Position numbers and translations under genes: made by a program. 64,000 nucleotides of DNA from JBCCXL01 sp039191605 (GTDB lineage: Bacteria; Acidobacteriota; Thermoanaerobaculia; Multivoradales; JAHZIX01), in contig JBCCXL010000010.1 in assembly GCA_039191605.1 (NCBI GenBank), positions 62,001 to 126,000 on the forward strand. Reading direction: 5' to 3'. A model generated the notes under the pieces. That model did not search any database. It was not told where the DNA came from and saw only the letters and a list, made by a program, of their open reading frames with translations. Positions 26,572 through 35,523 of this stretch are shown here, piece after piece. How positions within the stretch are numbered: position 1 is the first letter of the stretch; every line of letters starts with the position of its first letter.

Positions 26572-27429
26572 TTACAGATCGTTGCGCAGGATCACGTCGA
26601 GGTTGAAGCACTTGCGGCGGCTCTGGTTATGGCTCAGGGGCTCACCACCGGCGGTCGAGTTGACGTCGTTGAACCACAGGGAACCCGCGGCGTTCTGGCT
26701 GGAGCACTCGAGGAAGCCGTCGGAGCAGCTGTTGAGCCACGCCTGGGTGATCTCCAGGCCGAGGTTCAGGGTGTAGCCACCGCAGTAGCTGTCCGGATCC
26801 CAGATCGCCGTCTCCACGTCGGTGCCGACGACGTTCCAGAAGCCCTTCGGCAGCGCCGGGCGCCCGGAGGTGCCCAGCAGCCAGGTGCTGTTGTAGTAGG
26901 CCATCCAGCTGGTCTGCTGCATGCGCACCGCGTCGTTCTGGTAGCCCAGGAGCCAGCCCACGGCGGCCTCGAAGATGGTGCCGCTCATCACCGCGTCCGC
27001 CAGCGGGGTGCCGGCGCTGGAGGGCGCCAGAGCGTTGACCCAGCGCACCTTGTTGATGATGTCCGGGTAGCGGCTGTCCCAGGTCGGGTTGGAGAGGATC
27101 CAGCGCATCACGTTGCCGCCGTTGGAGTGGGTGATGACCACCAGATCGGTGATGCCGCGGGCGCTGATGAAAGAAGTCAGCTGCCCCGCCAGGCAACCGG
27201 CAGCGCCGGAAGTCCACATGTATTCTTCGAAGTCACAATTGATGACGGTGTAATTCGCCGAGTTCGGCAGCCCCTGGCGCACGGAATTCACCATCTCCGA
27301 GGTCCAGTAGTCGTTCAGCGCATCGGTTTGCGAACCGGTGCCGTGAACAAAGGCCACGCCAGTGTTGGCGGTCGCCGGCATTGCCACCAGAGCGAAAGCC
27401 GCGAGACCGACCAGCAGAAGTCGTTTCAT
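26572..27429 (-). CDS. Secreted lipase-like alpha/beta hydrolase
   Basis: A 285-residue secreted hydrolase. The start MKRLLLVGLAAFALVAMPAT at 27429 follows GAGGAG; the longer frame to 27522 has no signal sequence. After the signal peptide comes GVAFVHGTGSQTDALNDYW, the oxyanion-hole region of the fold, and the nucleophile elbow VVITHSNGGNVMRW (H-S-N-G-G, a variant of GxSxG) about residue 105. A pair of cysteines in YCGGYTLNLG and CSDGFLECSS may form disulfides. It heads a two-gene operon. The substrate may be a lipid or polyester; the sequence does not tell. Confidence 0.78.
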   Translation of the reverse strand: MKRLLLVGLAAFALVAMPATANTGVAFVHGTGSQTDALNDYWTSEMVNSVRQGLPNSANYTVINCDFEEYMWTSGAAGCLAGQLTSFISARGITDLVVITHSNGGNVMRWILSNPTWDSRYPDIINKVRWVNALAPSSAGTPLADAVMSGTIFEAAVGWLLGYQNDAVRMQQTSWMAYYNSTWLLGTSGRPALPKGFWNVVGTDVETAIWDPDSYCGGYTLNLGLEITQAWLNSCSDGFLECSSQNAAGSLWFNDVNSTAGGEPLSHNQSRRKCFNLDVILRNDL

Positions 27430-27831
27430 TCGTTTCTCCTCGTCCGATAAACGGGTCTGGAGCCCACCCTGTCCGCCGCTCCCCCCTTCCCTACCCAACT
27501 CCTTCAGCTTCCTGGGAATCAAGATCCCCCATGACCGCGCTCCCCGAGGGTTAGCGAGGCCGACGCACCGGTACTGACTCGGCTATGCCGAAGAGCAGCA
27601 AGCGCTGTATCGAAGGAATTGGAACCTGAAGAAGAATGCAGCCAGCTCAGGGCGAGCTGGTGCCGAAGGCGCTGGGTCTGCTCCCTCGGCGACATGGGAT
27701 ATGCGAAAGCCTGAGCAATTTAGCAGAAGGCGGAAGAGATGGCAACGCGGGGAGCTGTACGAGGGCCGTCACCGGTCTTCGACAGCGTAGCGCCTGTTGA
27801 GTCGTAGCCGGAGGCCCGTGAACAAGCCCAG
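27430..27831. other. 402-base intergenic region, no gene seen
   Basis: Contains the upstream region of the lipase operon. A small inverted repeat CCAGCTC/GAGCTGG lies at about 27641-27659. No credible coding sequence or RNA gene was found. Confidence 0.4.
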
Positions 27832-30447
27832 CTAGTCCTCGTTCTGTATCGCGACTAATACCGCCCTCAGGTTTGCCTCAACCCCCTTGGTGAGGGAATG
27901 GTCTGGCCCGAAAGAAGCCATCAGGATCCTCACTGCGCGATGCAACAAGGGCCCCGCCTCCCTCTGACGGTCCGTCTCCTGAAGCAGCATCGCCAGGTTG
28001 TTCAAACCCTTAGCGACCTGAGGATGATCCACCCCGTAGCTCGACTCACTGATCGACAGCGCCCGACGGAACAAGGGTTCGACCTCGCTCAAGCGGTTCG
28101 TGTCCCGAAGCAGAACCGCCAGGTTGTTCAAATCCGCGGCAACCTGAGGATGATCCGCCCCATAGCTCGACGCACTGATCGACAGCGCCCGACGGTACAA
28201 AGGTTCGGCCTCGCTCAAGCGATTCGTGCCCTTCAGCAGAGTCGCCAGGTTGTTCAAACTGATAGCGACCTCAGGATGATCCGCCCCGTAGCTCGACTCC
28301 CTGATTGACAACGCTCGACGCAACAAGGGTTCGGCCTCGCTCAAGCGATTCGTGTCCTGAAGCAGAAGCGCCAGGTTGTTCAAACTGATAGCGACCTCAG
28401 GATGATCCGCCCCGTAGCTCGACTCACTGATTGACAACGCTCGACGCAACAAGGGTTCGGCCTCGCTCAAGCGATTCGTGTCCTTCAGCAGAGCCGCCAG
28501 GTTGTTCAAACCCGTAGCGACCTGAGGATGATCCGCCCCGTAGCTTGACTCACTGATCGACAACGCTCGACGGTACAAGGGTTCGGCCTCGCTCAAGCGA
28601 CTCGTGCCCTTCAGCAGAGCCGCCAGGTTGTTCAAACCCATAGCGACCTGAGGATGATCCGCCCCGTAGCTCGACTCACTGATCGACAGCGCCCGACGGA
28701 ACAAGGGTTCGACCTCGCTCAAGCGGTTCGTGTCCCGAAGCAGAACCGCCAGGTTGTTCAAATCCGCGGCAACCTGAGGATGATCCGCCCCATAGCTCGA
28801 CTCACTGATCGACAGTGCCCGACGCAGCAGGGGCTCTGCTTCATCGAATCGCGCTAAGTAATAGAGAAGCACTCCGCGAAGTGAAAGGGCCTGACTTAGA
28901 AGACTCTGTGGAATCTCAATCAAGGCATCGAGGATGGCTAAGAGACGATAGGGCGACCATCGCGTCATCCGGGCCTGCAAGAAGTTGAGCACCATCGAGG
29001 AATCAACATCGGCTCCGCGAAGCGCCTCTGTGAACTCTCTCGCAGCTCGAGGATCAAACCACCACTTCATCTCTTGCCGCATTTGCTCGCGCGCCTCAGG
29101 CTGCTGAGCGTAGAGCATGAGATTCCCGTGCACCTTCATCGCCGCTCGGCTGCCAGGCGGCAAAAGCGCCCGCGCGAACTGAAGAAGCTCTCCTGCTACC
29201 TCGGTGCCCTGAAACGCCTGCCCGGACGCCAAGATCGCCCGATGAACCAGTGGATGACGGAATCGATAAACGCAGCCCGGCAAACCGGGAAAACCGTAGC
29301 CCAAGTCGACGAGAATGAAAGCCTCAGAATCTTCCCCGAGCCAATCGTCGATGACGTCGATCAGCTGGTCTCTGCCCTCCTCGTCGAGATCCAGGAAGGC
29401 AAAGATCATCTCAGCCGGCACGATCTCCCCGCAGAGGGCCGCCAGCCGCACGAAGCGAAAGGGGATGTCCCCGTGCTCTTCGCGAAGCAGATCCAGCACC
29501 TCGTAGACAGGCATGTAGATGTCTTCGACGAAAGCGTTTGCCACTCGCGGAGAGTCCATCCCTTGAGGCGGCAGCTTCCAGCGGCTCGCCTCCTCGACGA
29601 TTCCGTCCGTGCTGACGAGGCTTAGCATGCGCCGAGCGACCCTCCCCGGCTCGCCTCGATCCTCCGTCACCAGAGCCCTGATGAATTGCCAGGGAAACTC
29701 ATTCGGCGAGAAGCAGCGGTCGAGGGCATCTTGCAACTCGTGGAGATCGAGTGGCTCCAATTCGACGCGCCGAGGCGGGATCGGAGAGAGCGGAACGATC
29801 TCGTCTTCCGATTGCGACGGCTCACAGGAGGCGGCGAGGACGAAGCTCTGAAGAGAAGCCTGCACCAGGAGCCACCGGAGTTGGTCGATGGAAGGATCGT
29901 CCACGTCCTCGACGTGCACCACCAGGCGGTAATCCCGGGAGAGGTCCCGCAGCAGTGCCCTCGCCAACTCCTCTGGAGCCCCCTTCGCTCCTCCGCTACG
30001 CTCGCGCTCGAGAAAAGGCTGCAGGCAGTCGATTCCCTTGGCGGCGCGCACCGCCAGACTGACGATAGGCGTATGAAAGAAGGTCTGTTCCAGGATTCCT
30101 AACGCATCGAAGAACTCACCGAGGAAGGTCTTCGTTCTCGCCCGCGCCTTCTCGTCGAGCCCCGGCACGGAAAGCGTCTCTCGCTCGATGAAGCTCCCCA
30201 GCTCTTCGCCCGGCTCGAAGTTTGACAGGTTGAGCGGCAGCACCAGCGTCGGTCCGCTGTGTAAATAGCAGGCGGCGTCGATCAGATAGCGCCGGCCAAT
30301 GCCCGGCTCTCCAGCCAGCAAAACCACCTCGCCTTCGCCTGAATCCAGGATCTCGCCGAAGGCGTCGAGGTCTTCCTCGCGCTGAAAGTTGTATCTGCGA
30401 AAGCGCAGATCCGGATCGAGCTCGTCGATCGAATGAAGGGCTTTCAT
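27832..30447 (-). CDS. NTPase-like protein with C-terminal tetratricopeptide repeats
   Basis: An 871-residue protein. The N-terminal third resembles a STAND/AAA NTPase: VVLLAGEPGIGRRYLIDAAC (about residues 40-59) is a P-loop in which the usual lysine is arginine, and YRLVVHVEDVDDPSIDQL (about residues 176-193) resembles a Walker B with acidic residues. A helical middle leads into at least seven 42-residue kinesin-light-chain-like TPR units sharing RRALSISESSYGADHPQVA and a more degenerate eighth unit. The protein has no signal peptide. Such proteins often sense or assemble partners through the repeats. ATG follows AGGAG. Confidence 0.82.
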   Translation of the reverse strand: MKALHSIDELDPDLRFRRYNFQREEDLDAFGEILDSGEGEVVLLAGEPGIGRRYLIDAACYLHSGPTLVLPLNLSNFEPGEELGSFIERETLSVPGLDEKARARTKTFLGEFFDALGILEQTFFHTPIVSLAVRAAKGIDCLQPFLERERSGGAKGAPEELARALLRDLSRDYRLVVHVEDVDDPSIDQLRWLLVQASLQSFVLAASCEPSQSEDEIVPLSPIPPRRVELEPLDLHELQDALDRCFSPNEFPWQFIRALVTEDRGEPGRVARRMLSLVSTDGIVEEASRWKLPPQGMDSPRVANAFVEDIYMPVYEVLDLLREEHGDIPFRFVRLAALCGEIVPAEMIFAFLDLDEEGRDQLIDVIDDWLGEDSEAFILVDLGYGFPGLPGCVYRFRHPLVHRAILASGQAFQGTEVAGELLQFARALLPPGSRAAMKVHGNLMLYAQQPEAREQMRQEMKWWFDPRAAREFTEALRGADVDSSMVLNFLQARMTRWSPYRLLAILDALIEIPQSLLSQALSLRGVLLYYLARFDEAEPLLRRALSISESSYGADHPQVAADLNNLAVLLRDTNRLSEVEPLFRRALSISESSYGADHPQVAMGLNNLAALLKGTSRLSEAEPLYRRALSISESSYGADHPQVATGLNNLAALLKDTNRLSEAEPLLRRALSISESSYGADHPEVAISLNNLALLLQDTNRLSEAEPLLRRALSIRESSYGADHPEVAISLNNLATLLKGTNRLSEAEPLYRRALSISASSYGADHPQVAADLNNLAVLLRDTNRLSEVEPLFRRALSISESSYGVDHPQVAKGLNNLAMLLQETDRQREAGPLLHRAVRILMASFGPDHSLTKGVEANLRAVLVAIQNED
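27950..28840 (-). repeat. Near-identical 126-bp DNA repeats encoding TPR units
   Basis: The seven TPR units are almost identical at DNA level, including synonymous positions. One pair, the units at about 28,060-28,190 and 28,690-28,840, shares a long identical block. The array therefore duplicated recently or is kept uniform by gene conversion, and its copy number may vary. Confidence 0.8.
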
Positions 30448-30797
30448 CGCCTGAGCTCCTCAGCGCTCCCCGCTAGCCCAGAGCACCGGCGAGAGAACCT
30501 GGCTTAGCCAGACTCGCTCCAGCTGGAGGGCAGCTCAAATCGCGCCGTCTCGAGGCGGCTCGACGCCGGTAGCGTTCGATCCACTCTCAGAAGAATGAAT
30601 TGAGTGAAGGCCTCCGCAATGTAGCAGAGGGCAGGAGCCTAGGACAGCGCAGCTCTCCCCCACTCAACTCTCCCCCACTCAACTCTTCTGAGACGAAGCA
30701 GCGAACCCGCGAAACCTACCAGCGCCCAGAGAGAAGATCCGACGGCACGCGAGCCCCAGCGAGCAGGCAACCTCGATCGTCCCCCCAGCGCCCCACC
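30448..30797. other. 350-base intergenic region with a 15-bp tandem repeat
   Basis: No gene seen. CTCTCCCCCACTCAA occurs twice in tandem, with a partial third copy, at about 30653-30690. The promoter of the TPR gene is expected in the part next to 30447. Confidence 0.4.
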
Positions 30798-33218
30798 TCA
30801 ATCGTGACGAATCACCTCGAGGGGATTCAGCCGCGCCGCCCTCAGCCCCGGCAGCAGGGCCGCCAGCAGGATCACCGCGAAGAGGCCGAGGACCACCAGG
30901 GCGAGGATCAGCGGATCGAAGGGGGCGACGCCGTAGAGGAAGCCCTCGACGAGCCGGCCGGCGAAGAAGGCCAGGGGAAGCCCGATGAGCACGCCGAGCA
31001 GACCGATGCGGGCGCTGCGGTAGAGCACTAGGCCGAGAATCTGCCGGCGCCGGGCGCCGATGGCGAGGCGCAGCCCCAGGTCTTTGAGGCCGGTGACGAT
31101 GCGGTGCTGCATCAGGCCGTAGACCCCCACCGCTGCCAGCACCAGGCCGATGATTCCGATCACCCGCAGCACGTCGGTGCGCAGTCTCGGCTCCCAAATC
31201 GAGCCCTCGAGCCACTGCCTCAGGCTGGTGGTGAACAACACGGCGGCCTCGACATCCAGCGTGCGCACCGACTCGCGAATCGTCGGCGCGAGGGCGTGGA
31301 TCGGCTGCTCGGAGCGCATCACCAGGTTCAGGTGAGGCAGGAAGCGCTGATAGAAAGAATAGTAGGCCAGAGCCCGGGGCTCTTCTTGGAGGCTGAGATA
31401 TTTCGTATCTTCCGCCACCCCGATGATGGTGATGGGGGTTCCCCGAATCAGGAACTCGCGACCGACCACCCCCTCGCCGTCGAAGAGCTTTTCCGCCAGC
31501 GTCTGATTGACCACCGCCACCCGGGCCGCGGCGCGGTCATGCTCGAGGCCGAAGCCCCTGCCCTCGACGATCTCGATGCCCAGAGTGTCGAAATACTCCG
31601 GCCCCACGATGCTGCGATCGATCTCGACGGGCTCCTCCCCGAGATGCGGAACCACAATTTGATCCTGCCGGGCGTAGCCCGAGAGCGGCGCCACGGCGGC
31701 GACGCTGATGGACTCGACGCCTCCGCTTTCGAGGATCTCGGTCATCGTGTCTCGATAGAACCTCGCTCCCTCTTCGGGCGTCGGATAGCGCTCCGTCGGC
31801 AGCTGGATGGAGGCGATGGCCACGTCGTCCAGGACGTATCCCGGGTCGCGGTGGAGCATATTCTCCATGCTTTGCCAAACCAGCGCCGTGCCGGTGAGAA
31901 GAGCCATCGACAAGGCCACCTGGAGAGCGAGCATGACGGAGCCGGCGCTCGCCAGCGGGCGGCTGGGCAAGCCCTCCCGCTGCTGCTTGAGCCCCGCCAA
32001 CAGGCTCACCTGGGAGATTCGAAGGCCAGGGATCAGCGCCACGATGATGGTCGTCGCGCAAACGATGGCGACGACGATGGCGGCGACCCGGAGATCCGGC
32101 TGGAAGAGCGGAGCGTCTCCCCGGGCGCCCACCACCGGAGGGGCGAAATAGGCCGAGAGTCTGGCCCCGGTCCATAAGGTCGAAAGGAAACCGATCACGC
32201 CAGCGACGCTCGCCAGCAGGAAGATCTCATAGAAGAGCAGCCTCACCAGGCTCCAGCGCCCTCCTCCCAAAGCCAACCGGGTAGCCATCTCCTGTCGCCT
32301 CGCGAGGGCCTTGGCGAAGATCAAGCCGGCGACGTTGAGGCAGCCGAGGAGCAGCAGGAAGACCACGGCGATCAACAAGGACTTGGCCGTCGGCAGGTAC
32401 CACTCCCTTGCCGTAGGGGGCGTGTGGTACGCCGGCAGCACCGCGACGGTGCGGGAGTGCTCCCCCCGGGGGTCCATCTCCTCGACCTGCTGCGCGATGC
32501 TCGCGAGCTCCTGCAGCGCCGCATCCTCCATTCCCCGGTCCTTGAGTCGGCCGACCAGAGTGAGGACCGAGCGGGAACGATCCTCCAGAGTCATCTCTCC
32601 GTTGGGCATCACGACGCCGATATGGTGGATCGGGGTCCATAGGTCTGGATGGTAGAAGGCGTTCAGCCCGACGAAGGCACGGGGAGCCACCCCGATGACG
32701 GTGAACAGCCCGCCGTTGAGGTCGATCTGCTGCCCCAGGACCTCGGAGCTCCCCTGAAACTGCCGCTGCCAATAGCGATAGCTGAGCACCGCCACCGGCT
32801 GTCCGCCGGCGTATTGCTCCCGGGTCCCGAAGAAGCGGCCAGCGGCAGGGCTCACCCCTAAAACATCGAAGAAGTTTCCCGTCGCCAGCGCTCCCCAGGC
32901 CCAGCTGGTTTCTTCCTGATATTCAAGACTGGATCCAAAAGCCATGGTGCCGGCGATGCCCTCAAAGCTCTTGGCCTCGAGATAGCTTCGGTAGTCGAGA
33001 TAGGACGTACGACCGTAGGGCCCATAGACCGGCCCTCCGGTGTAGACATTCACCACCTCCTGGGCCTCGGGGACCGCGATGCGCTGGAAGTAGCCGTTGA
33101 TCAGATTGCCGACGGAGGCGGTGGCGGCGATACAGAGGGAGAGGGTAACCACGATGACCAGGGAAAGGCCCGGGGTCTTTCGGATGCTGCGCAGAACGTA
33201 GCGGGCGTCATTCAGCAT
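30798..33218 (-). CDS. ADOP-type MacB/FtsX permease
   Basis: An 806-residue inner-membrane permease. I placed the start at MLNDARYVLRSIRKTPGLSL (33218), preceded by GGAGGATCCGAC. The first transmembrane helix (LSLVIVVTLSLCIAATASVG) is followed by a MacB-type periplasmic core domain, a set of three helices (SLLIAVVFLLLLGCLNVAGL), then a second periplasmic domain and three final helices ending in IGLVLAAVGVYGLM and VLGLFAVILLAALLPGLR. This duplicated FtsX layout is the ADOP form typical of acidobacteria. The ATPase partner is not next to it. Substrate unknown; such permeases often act in export or cell-envelope tasks. Confidence 0.88.
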   Translation of the reverse strand: MLNDARYVLRSIRKTPGLSLVIVVTLSLCIAATASVGNLINGYFQRIAVPEAQEVVNVYTGGPVYGPYGRTSYLDYRSYLEAKSFEGIAGTMAFGSSLEYQEETSWAWGALATGNFFDVLGVSPAAGRFFGTREQYAGGQPVAVLSYRYWQRQFQGSSEVLGQQIDLNGGLFTVIGVAPRAFVGLNAFYHPDLWTPIHHIGVVMPNGEMTLEDRSRSVLTLVGRLKDRGMEDAALQELASIAQQVEEMDPRGEHSRTVAVLPAYHTPPTAREWYLPTAKSLLIAVVFLLLLGCLNVAGLIFAKALARRQEMATRLALGGGRWSLVRLLFYEIFLLASVAGVIGFLSTLWTGARLSAYFAPPVVGARGDAPLFQPDLRVAAIVVAIVCATTIIVALIPGLRISQVSLLAGLKQQREGLPSRPLASAGSVMLALQVALSMALLTGTALVWQSMENMLHRDPGYVLDDVAIASIQLPTERYPTPEEGARFYRDTMTEILESGGVESISVAAVAPLSGYARQDQIVVPHLGEEPVEIDRSIVGPEYFDTLGIEIVEGRGFGLEHDRAAARVAVVNQTLAEKLFDGEGVVGREFLIRGTPITIIGVAEDTKYLSLQEEPRALAYYSFYQRFLPHLNLVMRSEQPIHALAPTIRESVRTLDVEAAVLFTTSLRQWLEGSIWEPRLRTDVLRVIGIIGLVLAAVGVYGLMQHRIVTGLKDLGLRLAIGARRRQILGLVLYRSARIGLLGVLIGLPLAFFAGRLVEGFLYGVAPFDPLILALVVLGLFAVILLAALLPGLRAARLNPLEVIRHD

Positions 33219-33501
33219 GTCGGATCCTCCGCCTGATGAGCTCGATTCTTTCGACCTTCGCGCTGCCTCGATTCGACGGCTGCGAGGAGCCCAGAACAAA
33301 AGTGGTCTCTCCGTCCGGGAATGACCTCTTCGGGAGCTCGCCGCAAGCATCGAAACTTCAGACTATCTTCAAACCTTAGCACAAGCTAATACTCCATCAA
33401 GACTGACGACAAAATCCCAGTTGGCGATACCGCAGGAGAAGACTGGAGACAGGATCCCTCGCTGCGCTCCGGGTGATTCGGTGCATCGAGTCAGCCGCTC
33501 T

Positions 33502-35523
33502 TCAGCGACCGGGCTCCAATTCATCAGCCGATTGCGGGGCATGCTCTATCGAGCTCAGCTCTAGCCGATAGCTGCCCTGGGCGCCTGGACGAGTCGAGGT
33601 GACTCCGATCACGTAGTCGCCGGAAGTCGGCAGGGTGAGCTCGAGGGAAGCGCCGTTTCCGGAACCGCTGTCGTCGTCCTCCCCCAGGCGAACCCCCTCC
33701 GCCGTCTCGAGCAGGAGAAAGGGATCGAAGGACTCCGAGGACAGGCTGATCTTCACCTCACCCTGGGCCTCCGCTTCGAAGTAGTGAAGATCCAGGATAT
33801 GTCCGGTAGGCAAGGCGTTGTCCCCGTCGGAGAGAGTGCCCCGAGATTGCCCCCCCAGAGCGAGCATGCGGTCCTGCACCACAAAGAGCTCCGAGGGCGT
33901 CTCACCGGAGGGATACTTCACCAGGCGAGGAGAACGACGGGCGACGGCGCACTGAAAGGGCGTCAGCTGCCCCACCGGGGAGAGCTGATCCTCGCCGATG
34001 ATGGTCATCAGGTTCTCGTCGACGTCGTTCGAAGTATCGCCATCAATCGGCGAGCTATGCAGCAGACCCAACATATGGCCGAGCTCATGGGCCAAGGTCA
34101 GGGGAGAGTCCCTTTCTTCCACCGCACCGTCACTGATCAGCACTCCCGTCCGTCGCGGGGAGTATCGGGTCGTCGGGTAGGCGAGCCCCTGCTTCTCTCC
34201 GGTATTGAGGCCGGCGACAAAGAAGACTGTGGTTCCGTGGGACTCCGGGCCCAGCCGCAGGGGGTGAGCCAGGATCGCTCTCTCCGCCGGCGACCATTCT
34301 TGCCCGTCCACCGCCAAGGTGCCCTCGGCCCCCGAGATCTCGATCGGCTCGTGCAAGAACTCGTCATCGAGCCGCAATTCAATGCCGCATTGGCTCCACG
34401 CCTGGCGGGCGGACTCGAAGGCAGCCAAGATGTTCTCGGTGGATGCTCGAGAGCCCCCTTCCCCCTCGCTTCCCCGCACCCGAAGCAGGCGTACGGTCAT
34501 GGTCCCTACCGGGGTGACGGTAAGAGGTAGACGATCCACTCGCAATTGATAGGAACCTGTGGCGGTGGGACCGAAGCTCCCCACCTCGATCTCGATCTGG
34601 CTTCCTGCGCTCACTGTCTGTGGATCGATGGAAAGTAGAGCATTGCGGTTCCCGCCCACCGGATCGAGATCGTTTGCCCAGAAGAGGTTCTCTCCCTCAG
34701 CGTCTCGCACCGCGACATAGACGTCGAGACTGTCGGACGAAGCCCATAGGGCGACGGGCCAAGGGGGCATGACGAAATCCCAGCGATCGCGGTATAAACC
34801 CCTTCGATTCTTTCCGTCCCCCGGCACCAGCCACCCCTCCACCAAATCCCCGACCACCACCTCTCCGGTCGAAGACTGCACAAAGGTGGTGTCGAGGGAG
34901 AGGGAGTATGCCCCGCCGGCCTGGTTCGTCGCCGTCACCCAGATGTCGTAGAAGCCGTGCTGTTCCGGGAAGAATTCGATCGCTGAATCGGTGCCGATCT
35001 TCGGATCCCAATCATCGTTGAGCTCCTGGATCACGCCATCGGGATCGATCACCACCAGCACTGGATCGAAGGCCTCCGTGCTGGCCCTCGCAACGACCCG
35101 CCGGCCCGGGCTGAGCCTCACCCGATGGGAATCGAAGAGGGCTCCGTTCAGCAGGCTTCCGGAGTGCTCCTGCGAGAGATTCGACCGCAGCTGTGCCTCA
35201 GCCCCGCTGCGCTCCGGCCGTGGATCGGGACGAGCCGTGAAGGTCGCAGCGCTCGAGCCCGGCGCGAAGCTTGGAGGCGCCGGCGCTTCTGCCGACGACG
35301 GTGGTTCCTCTGTTGAGGCTTCTACAGGCTGCCCTTCTGGCTGAGCCTCCGCCTGAGTCTCCGACTGGACCTCCGGCTGGGCTTCGGATTGGGCCTCAAC
35401 CGGCGGCGACGCGCTGACCAGGACCGCCAGGAGCACCCACAGAAACGACTTTCGACCGATAGGCTTCCGCCTGCATATGGAACATTTGTGCATAGCGAGT
35501 ATCCCGTTTGAGTAGTTCCTCAT
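33502..35523 (-). CDS. Secreted metzincin metalloprotease in the precursor-peptide cluster
   Basis: A 673-residue exported protease. After the signal segment (SFLWVLLAVLVSASPPVEA) comes a low-complexity Gln/Glu/Pro stretch, then PPC-like beta domains (FDPVLVVIDPDGVIQELNDD), a catalytic domain with HELGHMLGLLH (the metzincin zinc motif HExxHxxGxxH), and a C-terminal beta domain (GDYVIGVTSTRPGAQGSYRL). The start at 35523 follows GGAGG and lies inside the end of the ABC exporter gene in another frame, so the two are translated from one message. Its place after the exporter suggests that it trims exported peptides. Confidence 0.88.
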   Translation of the reverse strand: MRNYSNGILAMHKCSICRRKPIGRKSFLWVLLAVLVSASPPVEAQSEAQPEVQSETQAEAQPEGQPVEASTEEPPSSAEAPAPPSFAPGSSAATFTARPDPRPERSGAEAQLRSNLSQEHSGSLLNGALFDSHRVRLSPGRRVVARASTEAFDPVLVVIDPDGVIQELNDDWDPKIGTDSAIEFFPEQHGFYDIWVTATNQAGGAYSLSLDTTFVQSSTGEVVVGDLVEGWLVPGDGKNRRGLYRDRWDFVMPPWPVALWASSDSLDVYVAVRDAEGENLFWANDLDPVGGNRNALLSIDPQTVSAGSQIEIEVGSFGPTATGSYQLRVDRLPLTVTPVGTMTVRLLRVRGSEGEGGSRASTENILAAFESARQAWSQCGIELRLDDEFLHEPIEISGAEGTLAVDGQEWSPAERAILAHPLRLGPESHGTTVFFVAGLNTGEKQGLAYPTTRYSPRRTGVLISDGAVEERDSPLTLAHELGHMLGLLHSSPIDGDTSNDVDENLMTIIGEDQLSPVGQLTPFQCAVARRSPRLVKYPSGETPSELFVVQDRMLALGGQSRGTLSDGDNALPTGHILDLHYFEAEAQGEVKISLSSESFDPFLLLETAEGVRLGEDDDSGSGNGASLELTLPTSGDYVIGVTSTRPGAQGSYRLELSSIEHAPQSADELEPGR

